From: Unio delphinus
Lineage: Eukaryota; Mollusca; Bivalvia; Unionida; Unionidae
Direction: 5' to 3'
NCBI GenBank assembly: GCA_029339505.1
Contig: JAQISU010000163.1
Coordinates: forward strand, 3,122,501-3,186,500
Length of the DNA stretch: 64,000 bases
The position numbers and the translations under genes are program-made. The notes below the pieces were generated by a model. The model saw only the letters and a program-made list of their open reading frames with translations, was not told the DNA's origin and did no database searches. Below are positions 11,659 to 22,619 of this stretch, one piece after another (position 1 is the first letter of the stretch; every line of letters starts with the position of its first letter).

Positions 11659-12215
11659 CTTTATTTATAGAGGGTGACTCATTAGTCAAGGACTATTCTG
11701 CCTTGAGGCCATCTTAAGGATAGTATATCAATACACATTATATGAAGATAGCAATAATTAGTGCTTATTTTAGCATGTTTAGTATTAAAATACTAAATTC
11801 CATTATCTATTAGAAACACATGCATGCTCATGATATCTCTTCTTAAGTACTCTAATATTTCCAGCCAATTTTACATGTAGTGGAAGCCTATTCCACAGAA
11901 CAGTACCAGAGTATTGAAAACTCTGTTTGAATTGCTCTGTTCTTGGTTTTGGTACTAGAAGGTTTCCATGTGATATTGATCTCAACTGGTATTGTGTTGA
12001 AAAAGGCCTGAATAAGTCCTGAAGATACTCTAGTGCAGTTCCATGTAGACATTGATATATCTATCCTGTCACATATTGTGAACCATGACAGTTGAGTTCT
12101 GTAAATAATGCTTTTGAGGCATGATCAACAGATGCATCTAAAATTACACATGCTGCTCATTTCTGCAGTATAGCCTATCGTGTGCTGAAAAATGGCATTA
12201 AACCCTACAACAACA
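11416..12215 (+). mobile_element. tRNA-derived SINE family 1, copy split by a LINE
   Basis: The SINE body runs 11416-11611 and resumes at 12168-12215, ending in (CAA)n. It shares the family head (ggccctgaatgtccaagtgg, with a B-box-like 'gtattcgagtc') and the 3' signature 'gctgaaaaatggcattaaaccctac'. A 13-bp target-site duplication, actacttgtcttt, flanks the whole composite at 11403-11415 and 12216-12228. This shows the SINE landed first and the LINE later. Confidence 0.88.
11612..12167 (-). mobile_element. CR1/L2-like LINE 3' fragment inserted into a SINE
   Basis: The minus strand encodes the C-terminus of a LINE ORF2. It starts YQCLHGTALEYLQDLF, followed by LLVPKPRTEQF and FQYSGTVLWNRLPLHVK, a combination characteristic of CR1/L2-type elements, and ends at a stop near 11803. 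The 3' untranslated part runs to an (ATT)n tail, seen on the + strand as (AAT)n at 11612-11655. The fragment interrupts a SINE exactly between 'ggccgccat' and 'gtatagcc'. Confidence 0.8.
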
Positions 12216-12384
12216 ACTACTTGTCTTTCCTTTTCCTCTCTTTTTTATTAATTTATGGAGTGAAATTTTAATACCCATAGATCATTACTATTACTTACCA
12301 ATTATATTTCATGCTTACCTTTGTAACATTGCTGTAGAAAAATCACTATAATGGTAGATGTTTGCAATAGCATGATAATCATTG

Positions 12385-12900
12385 CCAGTGTATTGTAAGT
12401 TTCCAGTTGATGTGTATGTAATTCAATAATCAGTTATTGTAAGTTTCCAGCTGGTGTGTTTGTATTTCAATAACCAGGTATTGTAAGTTTCTAGTTGGTG
12501 TGTTTGTAGTTTAATAGCCAAGTATTGTAAGTTTCCAGTTGATGTGTTTGTAATTCAATAACCAGATCTTGTAAGTTTCCAGCTGGTGTGTTTGTAGTTC
12601 AATAACCAGGTATTGTAAGTTTCTAGTTGGTGTGTTTACATTTCAATAGCTGAGTATTGTAAGCTTCCAGTTGATGTGTTTGTAATTCATTAGCTGAGTA
12701 TTGTCAGTTTCCAGCTGGTGTGTTTGTAGTTCAATAGCCAAGTATTTTAAGTTTCCAGTTGGTGTGTTTGCATTTCAATAGCTGAGTATTGTAAGCTTCC
12801 AGTTGGTGTGTTTGTAGTTCAGTAGCCAAGTATTATAAGCTTCCAGTTGGTGTGTTAGTAGTTCAATAGCCAAGTATTGTAAGCTTCCATTTAGCATATG
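12385..12900 (+). repeat. ~60-bp-class degenerate minisatellite
   Basis: About eleven copies of 'tattgtaagtttccagttgg' plus 'tgtgtttgtagttcaatagc' with many substitutions between copies. Divergence suggests an old array that is no longer homogenised. Confidence 0.82.
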
Positions 12901-14330
12901 TACAGTTCAGTAGGATGTTGCTGGTTCTAATTAGTATGTTTGCAGTTCAGTGGGAGTTTAGTGTTATGAGCTTTGGTGGTTTAAAATAACCATACAATCA
13001 GTTATTCAAAGCCTGGACATTTGTTAAGTGGATTTGTATTAAAGTTGTTTAAGTTACTTTCTCATGTCCAATGATTTTTTTTTTTTTTCTTACTCCCAAA
13101 AGTAAACATGGTGAACTAACATTCTGAGACAATCTTATTTTTCAACATCAAAGAAAAGAATGAGAGCAAAGTTTGTCTTAATGTGACATGGGTTCATCAT
13201 TCTGGGAAAAGAACGCGAAAAATTTGGAGTAGAATTGTTGAAATCAGGAATTCTGCACAATATGTAATATTTGACTTTGGGGACTGGTGTTAATTTACTT
13301 CACAGCTTTGGACTATATTTGACCCCAAGGACGTACAAAGTATATCACTGAAAATATTTTTACTTGAAGTAAATATGTGACCTTTTAACAGTCCTATATG
13401 TGAAAATAAAATTAAAAACACAACCATATTTATATTTGGGTTGATATGGTAAATCTGATCTGGGCACCAACAGTGTTGCAGAGTCTTGGAATTGGAAGCT
13501 AGGGAAATCTGTTACAAAGGATCATTGTGGAGGTATACTTTCCCAGATTGGGTGGGGTCCTAAAAATACAAAATTGTTCTGTAACTTTGTTGTAGTTTAG
13601 TATCATCTCTGGAATATTGCCAGGAGAAAAGTTGTGTTGCACAAGTCCACCTCTCTACTTCTTCAGAAATGACACCTTCTTATTGGTTACTCTCTGGCTA
13701 AATTGGACTATTTCATATCCATTGTGTGTTTTCTGAACAGAGTTTTGTGACTTTTCATTCCAAGACAATTCTGATCATCATTTTATCAAAGGTAAGTATT
13801 TTTTATAAAGGTAAGTATTTTTTATAAAGGTAAGTATTTTTTATGTAGCAGGGGACAACAGATTTTAATTCATGCCAGAAAAATTGCAATCTAATTAACT
13901 GTTTTCAGTATTTTAATGAATCCATAACTTTGGATTCCATATTTACCTTTAGTTTTGATAGTCGTACGAAAAATGTACAAATCCTTCAATATACAAGTTT
14001 GTCTTGCCTGGATAGCATGGTAGGCACATGTACTGTTTCGCCAATTCTGATGGATTATGCTTCTCTGTTGAAGTCTTATATTTCATGTAACTTGTAGATT
14101 CAAGCTTTAAATATTCAGAATAAATTGTTATGGCTTCTTTGTTTCTTTTTGAACCTGGTAATGCATTTAATGCCAATAGATTGACAAAATAGCATTCTGT
14201 TAGCTTGTATGCAACTGTCTAAGCAGCACATCTGGACACCTGCAGATATAAGCATAAGAAATAACATCGGTAAATGACAGGAGGAGATTTGTACTGCCCC
14301 TGAGCAAAGAACAATAATAAATTTGGGTAC
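12901..14330. other. Unannotated DNA except the 21-bp repeat
   Basis: No reading frame with protein-like character. Confidence 0.5.
13786..13850 (+). repeat. 21-bp repeat carrying splice-donor-like motifs
   Basis: Three copies of 'aaaggtaagtattttttat'. Each contains GGTAAGTAT, a near-perfect donor consensus. Confidence 0.8.
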
Positions 14331-14396
14331 TTGGCAGGGTACTCTCCGATTAATATCATTGCCATCTTGAATACAAGTTTTATCTGTAATTCTCTT

Positions 14397-14580
14397 TCAT
14401 ATAATACAATTTTGTTCTGGTTTCATCATTTTGAAGATGGCTCCACTTCCATAGAAGATGGTCCATATCCTGAAAAACATTTTCTTGGATTGGTGAGGGG
14501 AAAGTGGATGGTGCTTAGGGTAGTTAATGAAAATGCTCAATACACAGTAGGGGATACTTTTGCTATAACTGACATTAATT
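14397..14580 (+). pseudogene. Mariner-like transposase relic (helix-turn-helix region)
   Basis: An open stretch starts SYNTILFWFHHFEDGSTSIE and continues DGP. It matches the layout of mariner N-terminal domains (S-Y-x-T-x-x-x-W-x-x-x-F-x-x-G-x-TSIED-x-P). It is followed by VVNENAQYTVGDTFAITDIN, which resembles the next mariner segment (ENxxxTVxxIAxxxxI). Expected GRP and downstream catalytic DDD/DDE regions are absent and stops follow. Similarity is by eye and could be fortuitous. Confidence 0.4.
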
Positions 14581-14884
14581 TAATATATATTTAATTTAAT
14601 TTATTTAATAACATAAATATTTGAATTTGCCATAATATAATATATTGAAGTACATAATGAGAATAGCAAGAAGTTCTTAAATTTGTTAATGGATGATATA
14701 AATTGATTGGTACACGGAAAATATGAAAAGAATTGCTCAAGATGATTGGATGAGATTGTCACATGTGTTGAAATATGGATTTACTGTTTTCAATCCAAGG
14801 AGAAAACAGTAAAGATTGGATTGGAGATTTGGTCAGTCTGTCAATAAAGTTGTATATGTATTACATGTATTTTCTAATGCAAAA

Positions 14885-15335
14885 TACCCTGCCATCTATT
14901 TACCTATGTCATCCATTTACCTATGTCATCCATTTACATATATCATCCATTTACCTATATTACCTATGTCATCCATTTACCCATGTCATCCATTTACATG
15001 TCATCCATTTACCTATGTTACCTATGTCATCCATTTACCTATGTCATCCATTTACATATGTCATCCATTTACTTATGTTACCTATGTCATCCATTTACCT
15101 ATGTCATCCATTTACCCATGTCATCCATTTACATATGTCATCCATTTACCTTTGTTACCTGTGTCATCCATTTACCTATGTCATCCATTTACATATGTCA
15201 TCCATTTACCTATGTTACCTATGTCATCCATTTACCTATGTCATCCATTTACCCATGTCATCCATTTACATATGTCATCCATTTACCTTTGTTACCTATG
15301 TCATCCATTTACCTATGTCATCATTTACCCATGTC
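14885..15335 (+). repeat. 17-bp minisatellite with 9-bp interruptions
   Basis: Unit 'catttacctatgtcatc' is repeated some two dozen times, with periodic insertion of 'acctatgtt' giving a higher-order period. Because 17 is not a multiple of three, all forward frames read the same SSIYLCHPFTYV-type peptide; these frames are not genes. Confidence 0.9.
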
Positions 15336-15419
15336 AGACTTTACTTGTGGTAGTGAAACATCACCAAATCACCCAACTGTGCACCACTACCCAAAGCATA
15401 GATGTTAAAAACGTTAAAT

Positions 15420-16020
15420 TAAAATAAAAAATGTAACAAAACGCATTTCATTCTCAATAAATAAAAAAAGAAAAAAAACGTTCCAGTAGTTTTTACTAAA
15501 AAAAAATACAAAAATTGGACTTTATAGCATGCGAAACATTCCAAAGAAAGAGACTGAAAAAGGTTAAACACAGCATCATCTTCCAATGTATACACGCCTG
15601 GCCTACACTACCAGATATCAGCACTACCGTATGCTGTAGCATGTTTACGTAAAGTATCATAGGCTAGCATCATGGATTCATTATTGATCGATATTTATTA
15701 TCTAGAGTATGATAGAGGACCGCCTGTATGGCAGATGTTTAAAAAAAATGGAAGTACCAAATATAACCATCAACCCCTCAACCATCTAGATTTTTAGATA
15801 TTTACCTCTGTAGCAGACACACACAAATACTAAGCCAAATCGGCTGCTCATTTACAACACAAAATATGCATTTGATCTCCAATACTAGTCAAATGTGACA
15901 GGCAGTCACCAACAGGCCAACCCATTTTCAAGCCTAACTCAAAGTATATGTAAACATTACAGATTTAGCTTTTCTTTTTTTTTTCTCCCTTTTTTATTTT
16001 TTAAATTTTTTTTGGGGGGG
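15420..16020. other. Unannotated DNA
   Basis: Ends in T-rich and G8 homopolymers just before the LINE terminus. Confidence 0.5.
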
Positions 16021-16021
16021 G

Positions 16022-16107
16022 GTTTTGTAGTCTTGTAGTCATGTCATTTTAGATGTTGTACAGCACCTAGAGCTTCTTAAGATTAGGCACTATGCAAAGT
16101 CCTCATG

Positions 16108-16156
<49 letters not shown>
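16022..16156 (+). mobile_element. CR1/L2-like LINE 3' terminus with (ATT)n tail
   Basis: The sequence 'gattaggcactatgcaaagt' followed by (ATT)n matches the terminus of the LINE at 32046-32330, including the preceding 'cacctagagctt' block. No coding part remains, so this is a very short 5'-truncated copy of the same family. Confidence 0.75.
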
Positions 16157-16158
<2 letters not shown>

Positions 16159-16239
16159 ATTACTATTATGTTTGAATTTAAAAATGTTCAGATTGTGATA
16201 ATTAGGCTTAATTAACTCGTAATTCAGTGAGACCATACT

Positions 16240-16545
16240 GAGGTTGCTTGAAAAAAAAATCAAAGACCATTCCATGCTAACATGTCCGTCCCACAGAAAT
16301 ATCAGTGTTACTGAAGTTGCTTGAAAAAAAAAAAATCAAAGACCATTCCATGCTAACATGTCCGTCCCACAGAAATAGTGTTACTGAAGTTGCTTGAAAA
16401 AAAAAATCAAAGACCATTCCATGCTAACATGTCCGTCCCATAGAAATATCAATGTTACTGAAGTTGCTTGAAAAAAAAAAAAAATCAAAGACCATTCCAT
16501 GCTAATAATGTCTGTCCCACTGAAATATCAGTGTTACTGAAGTTG
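16240..16545 (+). repeat. 73-bp repeat, four copies with variable poly(A)
   Basis: Unit 'gaagttgcttg' + A(9-14) + 'tcaaagaccattccatgcta' + 'catgtccgtcccacagaaat'. The A-run length varies between copies. Confidence 0.85.
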
Positions 16546-17034
16546 CGAGTTAATTCCAGTAAGGGAACAACATGTTCTATATTGAGTTGTGTTTTGTGAG
16601 TATCTATTTATTGATTATTTCTCTATCCTCTGTTTTAATACAATTTTCATTAATTCACATAGCTTGAAATACACTAGCAAGTATACAATTTTCTACCAGT
16701 TTTAAGTTTTTGTATCTTGGTGAAAAATCTGGCAGACAGTTGTTGGTACCAAGCAGTTCTGAAAAGTACAGGTTGCCAGTGTTTACATTCCATAAATATG
16801 TAAGTCAATCAGTGTTTTGGTTATTCTTGGAATTTTCTACCAATGGCCTTGACATTGCTGTTGAAGAGGGCATGTACTAATCAAGGTTGTTTAAAAATTG
16901 TCAGTAAGATAATGGGTAAGTTCAATTAATGGACAATTCAGTTTTGTCCAGTGTATTAAATACACTCCGCATGACAATAGTTTTCAGACAGTTTTGCAAA
17001 GTAGCATGTACATTAATTATTATAAGTTGAGGAC

Positions 17035-17590
17035 ATAAACAACAACAAAATCACCTGCAAAATGACATGTATAAAATATTTTACGCTGAGAAGATAAACA
17101 CCAACAAAATCACCAGCAAAATGACATGTATAAAATATTTTCAGCTGGGAAGATAAACAACAACAAAATCACCAGCCAAATGACATGTATAAAATATTTA
17201 AGCTGGAAAGATAAACAACAACAAAATCACCAGCAAAATGACATGTATAAAATATTTAAGCTGGGAAGATAAACAACAACAAAATCACCAGCAAAATGAC
17301 ATGTATAAAATATTTAAGCTGGGAAGATAAACAACAACAAAATCACCAGCAAAATGACATGTATAAAATATTTTAAGCTGGGAAGATAAACAACAACAAA
17401 ATCACCAGCAAAATGACATGTATAAAATATTTTCAGCTGGGAAGATAAACAACAACAAAATCACCCGCAAAATGACATGTATAAAATATTTTAAGCTGGG
17501 GAGATAAACAACAACAAAATCACCCGCAAAATGACATGTATAAAATATTTTAAGCTGGGAAGATAAACAACTACAAAATCACCAGCAAAA
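17035..17590 (+). repeat. 58-60-bp minisatellite
   Basis: Nine copies of 'agctgggaagataaacaaca' ... 'aaatgacatgtataaaatat', highly similar internally. Confidence 0.9.
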
Positions 17591-17814
17591 TGAAAAAACA
17601 AAAACCAAGCAAAAATAATACCAAACATGAAAGTAACAGGAATAATGCAGTGAAAATGGAAGGTAACTTGATTTGTGATTGTTATACCAACTGGTCCTCT
17701 TAGTGATTTTTCATTAAGTGTAGCTTAATGACAATTGCAAATCCTTCTTTTTGTATGGTATTGAGTAACAGCTGGCTTGATTAAAGTTTTTATAGATTTG
17801 AGTTATGCCTGGAA

Positions 17815-18045
17815 ATTCTCACAAGATGTGATGACACAAGAAGCATACTGTTAGATAATCTGCATAGATCTAGATTTGTCATTGTATATTGCACCAGTCG
17901 ATATGAGTCTCTGTGATTATGACTAAATAGTAGAACTAACAAGCACCTTAGTCTTTGATCTGCTGGCAGATTTTGTGACAGCAGTCCAGGGTCTGCATTG
18001 TTTGCAGCTGGACCCAATATGTATGTGAGTATATATGGTAAATTT
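17815..18045. mobile_element. Fold-back element copy, diverged
   Basis: Recognisable blocks are 'atctgcatagatctagattt', 'gtagaactaaca', 'gatctgctggcagattttg', 'gggtctgcattgtttgcagc' and the terminal 'gtgagtatatatggtaaatt'. Confidence 0.5.
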
Positions 18046-18244
18046 ATTTGGATATATAAGGTATAGGCATGTTCAGTGAGAGATGTTACTGCCCCTGACA
18101 GTTGTGGCTTTCTTGAAAAGCTCATTGGTACATCGAAATTAGAAACCATGCGAATTTACAATCCCCGTTTCCTGCAAGTAATACTCCTGTTAGGAATGCA
18201 TCAACTACCGGTAGTTAGTTGCTATCCCTAAGGAATGCTTAGTA

Positions 18245-19175
18245 AAAAATGTAGCAACTTTTTTATTTTGCAGTTTTATACATTTCTATTTTCATAGATC
18301 GATCTAGAGTCATAGTCGGTGGTTGTATACGATTGGTTAGGCTTATTTGCCATTATGGAAAATGTTTGTACAGGAAGGCATTAAGCACATTGATGGAGAA
18401 ATTTAGATGTATTTAATAACATACATATGCATATAATATATTGTTGAAATAGCTTTAATTCTCTACTTCAGATCTTATATTAGTATTACAATATGTGGCA
18501 CCATCACAAAAAGGCAATGGTATGGATAAATATCTACAGCATGGATAAATAGATCGGTAAAGCGATACTGAGTAGAAAAAAATTCCAACTTTTCTATTTT
18601 ACATTTTTACACATTTATTTTAGCATAAATCAATTTAGAGTGATGAGAATCAAATAAATTGATTTAATTTTTATAATAATTGGTGGTTGTATATGATTGG
18701 TATGATTTTATTTGCCTATACCGAAAGAGTTTGAATAGGTAGGCAGGCACACAGACAGACAAATGAAGATGTTCTTAATAAGATGCATACACATATTATA
18801 TACTGTTATATAGCTTGAATTTTATACCTCACATCTGTTGTATTAGCATGGAGATATGTTACACCATCCCAAAACAGCATGGGTAGACGCATGTATCAAG
18901 AATATGTAGATTGATAGCGTTTGTATGGGAAGACGTTAGGCGCATTAACAGACAAATGAATTTAATAAGATACCTACACATATTATAGACTGTTGTAAAG
19001 CTTGAATTCTCTTCTTCACATGTATCGTATTAGCATATAAATATGTAATACCATCACAAAATGGTACAAGTAGATGCATGTAACCTGGATATGAAAATCG
19101 GTAAATTCGCAAGCGATACTGAAAAAATACACACATTTTTAGTTTGCATTTGTATAAATTTATGTTGCTACAGAG
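18245..19175 (+). repeat. Long-period (roughly 300-380 bp) degenerate tandem repeat
   Basis: Three successive blocks share, in order, 'tggttgtata(c/t)gattggt', 'catattata(t/g)actgtt', 'gtattagcat(a/g)', 'atatgt..(c)accatc(a/c)caaa' and 'gcgatactgag/aa'. The third block lacks the first part. I saw no coding potential. Confidence 0.65.
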
Positions 19176-19304
19176 GCCCCCACTGAAATCATTTAAATTT
19201 GCTTAGGCCAGTGCTGCACACCTAGATAGCTGGCAATGCAGGTATCAAATGCATAATTGTTGGGTTATGAGTCCAGCATTCAGCATGCTGATATCACAAT
19301 ATAG

Positions 19305-19692
19305 GGGCCCTGAGTGGTCTAAAGCACTTTCCGTTACGGATCACTGCCATCTCATCTCTGTCTGCGTGGGTTCGAATCTAAGATTTGGCTAATGTAGTTA
19401 TGTGAGAAAGCTTGCCAGTAGCTTCTCATGGGTCGGTGGTTCTTTCTGGGGTTTTTCCTGGTTCTTCCTCCACCAATAATACTGGCCACCATGTATAGCC
19501 TATCGTGTGCTGAAAAATGGCATTAAACCCAACAACAAAAACAACAACATATGAGAAAGCTTGGCAGTATCTTCTCGTGGGTCGAAAGTTCTTTTGGGGG
19601 TTTTTCTCTGGTTCTTCCTCCACCAATAATACTGGCCACCATGTATAGCCTATCGTATGCTGAAAAGTGGCATTAAAACCTAAAACAACAAC
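19305..19692 (+). mobile_element. tRNA-derived SINE family 1, dimeric copy
   Basis: A full-length copy (19305 to about 19546) with a (CAA)n tail is followed directly by a second partial copy lacking the tRNA-like head (about 19547-19692), also with an (A)/(CAA) tail. One 12-bp duplication, atcacaatatag, flanks the pair (19293-19304 and 19693-19704), and none lies between the units. Confidence 0.82.
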
Positions 19693-19705
19693 ATCACAAT
19701 ATAGC

Positions 19706-20888
19706 AATCTCGGCTGTTAAATTGCCAGAATGCATTTCCTTTTCCCAATTTCCCAATCCATCTGTTGTCTAATGCAGATCTTGGTCTGGTTAATTTGCTA
19801 GGAGTGATCAGTCGAACAAATAATGTAGACCCAGATCATCATGGTGCATTATGCACTGGCACTGGCATATCTTGGTCTGGTTAATTTTTGGGGCTTGTTC
19901 CTGTCAGTAAATATAGGGACAGTTTGTAGCATGAGAATGCATTTGCAGCCTTTGGGATTGAAAATGTTGTCAGAATATTATTACTGATATGGTTTTTGTA
20001 AGCAAGATTTGAATTTAATAAAATTGTTTTTGGCATTGTTGGCGAAATTTATTTTTTTTTACCTCAAAGTTGAAATTAAAATATTTGGCAATGTTTTACT
20101 ATTTGAAACTTGGTTTGTACTTTTTTTCTGTTCACCTTGTATGTTTTAGACATTACATTTGTTTTGTTCAGATTAAGTTTAGGGTCAGGAAAATAAAGGT
20201 TACTTTGTAATGGTTGTTGAAACCAAATGAAGTATAGAAAGATTAACTTTGTGTTACTGATATCCCTGTCTGTAACTCACACACCAAACAATATGGGGCA
20301 TATAACCAGCTCCCTCAAAGAACCTGAGCATGGCTAATTAGGGATATATTTACAATATATAATTTTTGAGCACACAGGGTGGTGTTGATTTACCCAGGTG
20401 GCTATCCAGTATTTCTTGATTTATTAGCTAGAAAAAAATTGACATTAAAGATAAACAAGAGCAACACAAAAGCATATACATGTTATGTTTATAGTAATTT
20501 TCTAGAAATTGAATTTGACATCATGCTCAAATACTGAAAGCATGAACTGGGTTTTCTTGCTTTATACCTTGGGGAATTCTGAAGATCTCAGAAGGGGTGA
20601 CAACCAATTTACACCCCACCACCCAAGGTCAGAATCTAATTAGTGAAGGGTTTCCCCAGTATATTTTAATTGTCCCACACAATTTCTACAAATGTTTCTA
20701 TTAGACTTATCTAATTAACACATGCTTCAAAAGTTTCCATGGTCACTGGTCAAGGGTCTTTAAACTAGATTAACACTACTTCAGTGTTGATCCAGGTGTT
20801 GGAAACTGTGTGTACCAATATAGTATTTCTCCTTTCCATGTGTAATAAAAAGTACTCTGCCCCAATATAGACCTCTTAAATGAAACGT
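19706..20888. other. Unannotated DNA except a fold-back fragment
   Basis: No coding or RNA features seen. Confidence 0.5.
19788..19885. mobile_element. Fold-back element fragment
   Basis: 'gctaggagtgatcagtcgaa', 'aataatgtagacccagatca' and 'ggtgcattatg' match the family centre. Two 'cttggtctggttaattt' strings (19781 and 19872) flank it as a direct repeat. Confidence 0.45.
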
Positions 20889-20903
20889 GTGTATGTGTGT
20901 GTG

Positions 20904-20966
<63 letters not shown>
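20889..20966 (+). repeat. (GT)n/(TA)n tract at the LINE 3' junction
   Basis: 'gtgtatgtgtgtgtgtatat' passes into about 45 bp of (TA)n and stops exactly where LINE sequence starts (cgtcggcatccg). Confidence 0.9.
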
Positions 20967-20968
<2 letters not shown>

Positions 20969-22375
20969 TCGGCATCCGTCCGTCTTTGAGAGACAATGGT
21001 GTAGCTTCCGATTTGGTTGTCCTATCTACACCTTCGTGAGTGGCTGAAGAGTCCGACCCTTGAGTGACAGTCTCTGTTGCACTTGCTGCAGGTGTATGCT
21101 GATGCTTGCTGAGGATGTTTTTGGTTCGCCTTCCTCCTGGCTCTCTTTGCAGCGAGGTTTGTGTTTCTCATCTCCTCTGCTTTCTGAGTGCCCTGTCTGA
21201 CAGCAAGACGCCACGCGGAGCGGTCGTCAGCACAGCTCTCCCAATTGTTTATGTTGATGTTGGCTGTCTTCATGTCCTTTTTGCAGACATCTTTGTATCG
21301 CAGACGTGGCCTTCCAGTTGTTCGTGCACCTTCTACTAGCTCGCCGTATAGCAGGTCCTTGGGTATGCGGCCTGGGTCCATTCTCCTAACATGGCCTAGC
21401 CAGTGAAGGCACCTCTCACTGAGAATGGAGAACATGCTGTTCATTCCGGTGCGTTTCAGAACCTCAGTGTTGGGAACTTTGTCCTGCCACTGGATATGCA
21501 GAATGCGCCACAAGCACCTCAGGTGGAAGCTGTTGAGTTTCCTCACTTGACTCGCGTAGGTGGTCCATGCCTCGCTGCTGTAAAGGAATGTGCTGAGCAC
21601 GCATGCTTGGTAGACATGCAGTTTGGTCTTCTCGGTGAGGTTGTGATTGTCCCAGACCCTCTGGTTCAGTCTCTCCATAACTGCTGATGCCTTGGCAATC
21701 CGGCCATTTACATCAGTATCAACGGAGAGCGAGTTGGAGATGGTGGACCCAAGGTATGTGTAGTCCTCAACAACTTCCAGATTGTACCCATCAATGGCAA
21801 TGGTGGGAGAGGAGTCTGCGTCCTGCACCATTACATTCGTCTTCTTCAGACTGATGGTCAGTCCGAACTCCTTGCAGGTGTGGGAGAGGCGGCATACTAG
21901 CTGCTGCAGTCCATCTTCTGTGTGTGATGTCAAGGCTGCATCGTCGGCGAAAAGCAATTCACGGATGAGAACCTTTGTAACTTTAGTCTTTGCACGGAGA
22001 CGGGTGATGTTAAACAGCTTTCCGTCAGTCCTGGTGTGTATATACACACCCTCACTGCAGTCCTTGAAGGCGTACTGGAGGAGAATGGAAAAGAAGATGG
22101 CAAAGAGAGTTGGCGCAAGGACACAGCCTTGCTTCACTCCGCTGCTGACTGGGAAGGCCTCTGATGTTGCGCCGTTGAAGCACACTGTGCTGTGCATGTT
22201 CTCGTGGAACGATGTTATGATAGCGAGCAGTTGTGGTGGGCAGCCTATCTTCTTAAGGATCCTGAAGAGTCCGCTCCAGCTGACCAGGTCAAATGCCTTG
22301 GTCAGGTCTATGAAGGCAATGTAGAGGGGCATCTGCTGCTCACGACACTTCTCCTGCAGCTGCAAAATTAACGAG

Positions 22376-22377
<2 letters not shown>
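20967..22377 (-). mobile_element. 5'-truncated non-LTR (LINE) retrotransposon inside a (TA)n tract
   Basis: This segment is clearly richer in G+C and CpG than its surroundings and contains a 447-codon open frame. It is flanked directly by (TA)n on both sides: 20905-20966 next to its 3' end and 22379-22408 next to its truncated 5' end. Homology starts within the reverse-transcriptase domain, so the endonuclease and the RT N-terminus are missing, as expected from incomplete target-primed reverse transcription. The frame carries no stop codon, which suggests a fairly recent insertion. Confidence 0.85.
21022..22365 (-). CDS. Non-LTR retrotransposon reverse transcriptase, C-terminal part with zinc finger
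   Basis: The partial polyprotein would copy element RNA at a nicked target. RT motifs are visible in order: FIDLTKAFD (residues 18-26, motif A with catalytic Asp), GVKQGCVLAPTLF (76-88) and FADDAAL (139-145, catalytic Asp pair). Then follow the thumb and connector region, with YLGSTIS and a WLGHVRRM motif typical of this LINE group, a GRPRLRYKDVCKKD segment, and a C-terminal C2HC zinc finger (YTCSKCNRDCHSRVGLFSHS, about 424-443). The listed start is a TTG at the truncation point, not a natural initiator. Full elements of this kind carry an upstream endonuclease that is absent here, so this copy is not autonomous. The clade is not assigned. Confidence 0.85.
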   Translation of the reverse strand: MQLQEKCREQQMPLYIAFIDLTKAFDLVSWSGLFRILKKIGCPPQLLAIITSFHENMHSTVCFNGATSEAFPVSSGVKQGCVLAPTLFAIFFSILLQYAFKDCSEGVYIHTRTDGKLFNITRLRAKTKVTKVLIRELLFADDAALTSHTEDGLQQLVCRLSHTCKEFGLTISLKKTNVMVQDADSSPTIAIDGYNLEVVEDYTYLGSTISNSLSVDTDVNGRIAKASAVMERLNQRVWDNHNLTEKTKLHVYQACVLSTFLYSSEAWTTYASQVRKLNSFHLRCLWRILHIQWQDKVPNTEVLKRTGMNSMFSILSERCLHWLGHVRRMDPGRIPKDLLYGELVEGARTTGRPRLRYKDVCKKDMKTANININNWESCADDRSAWRLAVRQGTQKAEEMRNTNLAAKRARRKANQKHPQQASAYTCSKCNRDCHSRVGLFSHSRRCR

Positions 22378-22409
<32 letters not shown>

Positions 22410-22619
22410 GCAGAGGACTACACCAAGAGATGCTATTTTCCCATATTATCCATACTTTTCATAATGTTTTAGGTTGGGCATATAAGGTCATCCAGCATAC
22501 TGTTGTCTGTCAATCTAATTAGTCTGTTAACATGTTAACTCCTGGAGGTTTTTGCTGTTTTCCATGAAATGCCAGTAGGAAACACATTTGGTGGACTATT
22601 TCTGAATACATCCTAATAA

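Noticed and set aside
14775..15427. Three overlapping open frames (161-203 codons) rich in SSIYLCHPFTYV
   Set aside because: They read through a 17-bp satellite. All three frames give the same peptide because the period is not a multiple of three.
21106..22324. Plus-strand open frames (up to 180 codons) opposite the reverse transcriptase
   Set aside because: Shadow frames antisense to a real RT coding region.
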